A model generated the notes under the pieces. It saw only the letters and a program-made list of their open reading frames with translations, was not told the origin of the DNA and did not search any database. Positions 63,390 to 64,000 of a stretch of DNA of 64,000 nt are shown here, piece by piece. The DNA is from Apostichopus japonicus (taxonomy: Eukaryota; Echinodermata; Holothuroidea; Aspidochirotida; Stichopodidae). Where the stretch lies: the NCBI RefSeq assembly GCF_037975245.1, contig NC_092580.1, forward strand, positions 23,637,001 to 23,701,000. Direction: 5' to 3'. Each line of letters starts with the position of its first letter. Positions within the stretch are counted from its first letter, which is position 1. Made by a program: the position numbers and the translations under genes.

Positions 63390-63700
63390 TTCGGCTTAGG
63401 CTAGCCTAACGTATACTAGGCCTACTTTATACTTGTATGGGCACAGCCTAACGTTAGGCCCATTCTATAGCCAACAGAATTCTGTAGGGCTATAGGCCTA
63501 GCCTAGGCCATATTTGTAGGAAGACCGGACATTTAATTAATTAATCACGGTAACATTATAATAGTCTCAAAGAGCACTAGAACCTTACTGTCTCTGTCAC
63601 AGCTCAACCGGTTTCAGCCACATACGATGGAGTATGCCTAGGCTAGCCTATACTGAATTGGGATGCCTGTATAGTGCGCACCTAGGCCTAGGCCCCCCTA
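63390..63700. other. TAGGCCTA-rich block
   Basis: Many AGGCCTA, GCCTAGGC, GGCTAGCC and CTAACGTTAGG palindromic motifs. It is the same flavour as 24230-24445. Confidence 0.5.
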
Positions 63701-64000
63701 AGCTTTTTCAGCACAAATTTCTTCAAAATCCCTTTAAAAAATTCAGATGATGTCTGTACCGAACCTTTAGCATCTGATACACAAATCCACAATCCTGATA
63801 TGAATCTTTATGGTCGAAATTGTACAATATGGAGCTATTAAAAAGACAGTTCTGTCCAACTTCCAAGTTAACGTTTGCTAAAAGGGCGGTTGTGAACAGG
63901 CACACAGTACCTAGGCTATACCTACACTACAGTATTGATAAGGTAATATCCTTTAAAAAATAAAATAAGCGTTTTTACCAGAATTTTAGGGTTACGGGGG

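Overview
The window looks like nuclear DNA of a marine deuterostome, most likely an echinoderm. The sequence supports this with compact exons in long AT-rich introns, consensus GT-AG splice sites, blocks rich in TAGGCCTA-type motifs, many non-LTR retrotransposon remnants and many short terminal-inverted-repeat elements. The species assignment is inference. All gene models were built by eye from splice sites, reading phase and remembered family sequences; no alignment was run.

Left part (1-24.65 kb, minus strand): the 5' two thirds of an inosine-5'-monophosphate dehydrogenase (IMPDH) gene. There are eight coding exons (residues 1 to about 302), a probable 5' UTR exon and a TATA box; the catalytic-cysteine half lies beyond the left edge. 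Introns reach 8.2 kb and hold a LINE 3' end, two minisatellites, hairpin-bearing Penelope-like fragments and a 767-bp inverted-repeat transposon. Several repeats touch the splice sites.

Middle (24.8-41 kb): a repeat-dense stretch. It contains a 1.66-kb hAT-like element with nested MITEs, a Ty1/copia remnant, and a decayed LINE interrupted by a MITE. A two-exon galactose 3-O-sulfotransferase-like gene on the plus strand (31.6-39.0 kb) has an intron holding two nested LINEs and long (TA)n tracts. A degenerate copy of its first exon lies 2.8 kb upstream, later split by a LINE insertion.

Right-middle (41.6-47.1 kb, minus strand): eight exon-like blocks of the C-terminal part of UPF2 (nonsense-mediated decay). 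They look like a truncated unprocessed pseudogene: a 40-bp palindromic insertion in one exon, an in-frame TAA in another, missing exons, and no upstream exons to the window edge.

Right part (47-64 kb): mostly non-coding. It holds a 157-bp near-palindrome, two clean hAT-like MITEs with perfect 8-bp target duplications, diverged direct-repeat families, a GTACGTAC-rich array, and one convincing first exon with a signal peptide and the start of a Reeler-like domain (56.68 kb).

The most unusual observation is a family of 28-35 bp perfect or near-perfect palindromes flanked by 5-bp duplications. One copy sits inside the UPF2 exon, where removing 40 bp restores the expected reading frame.
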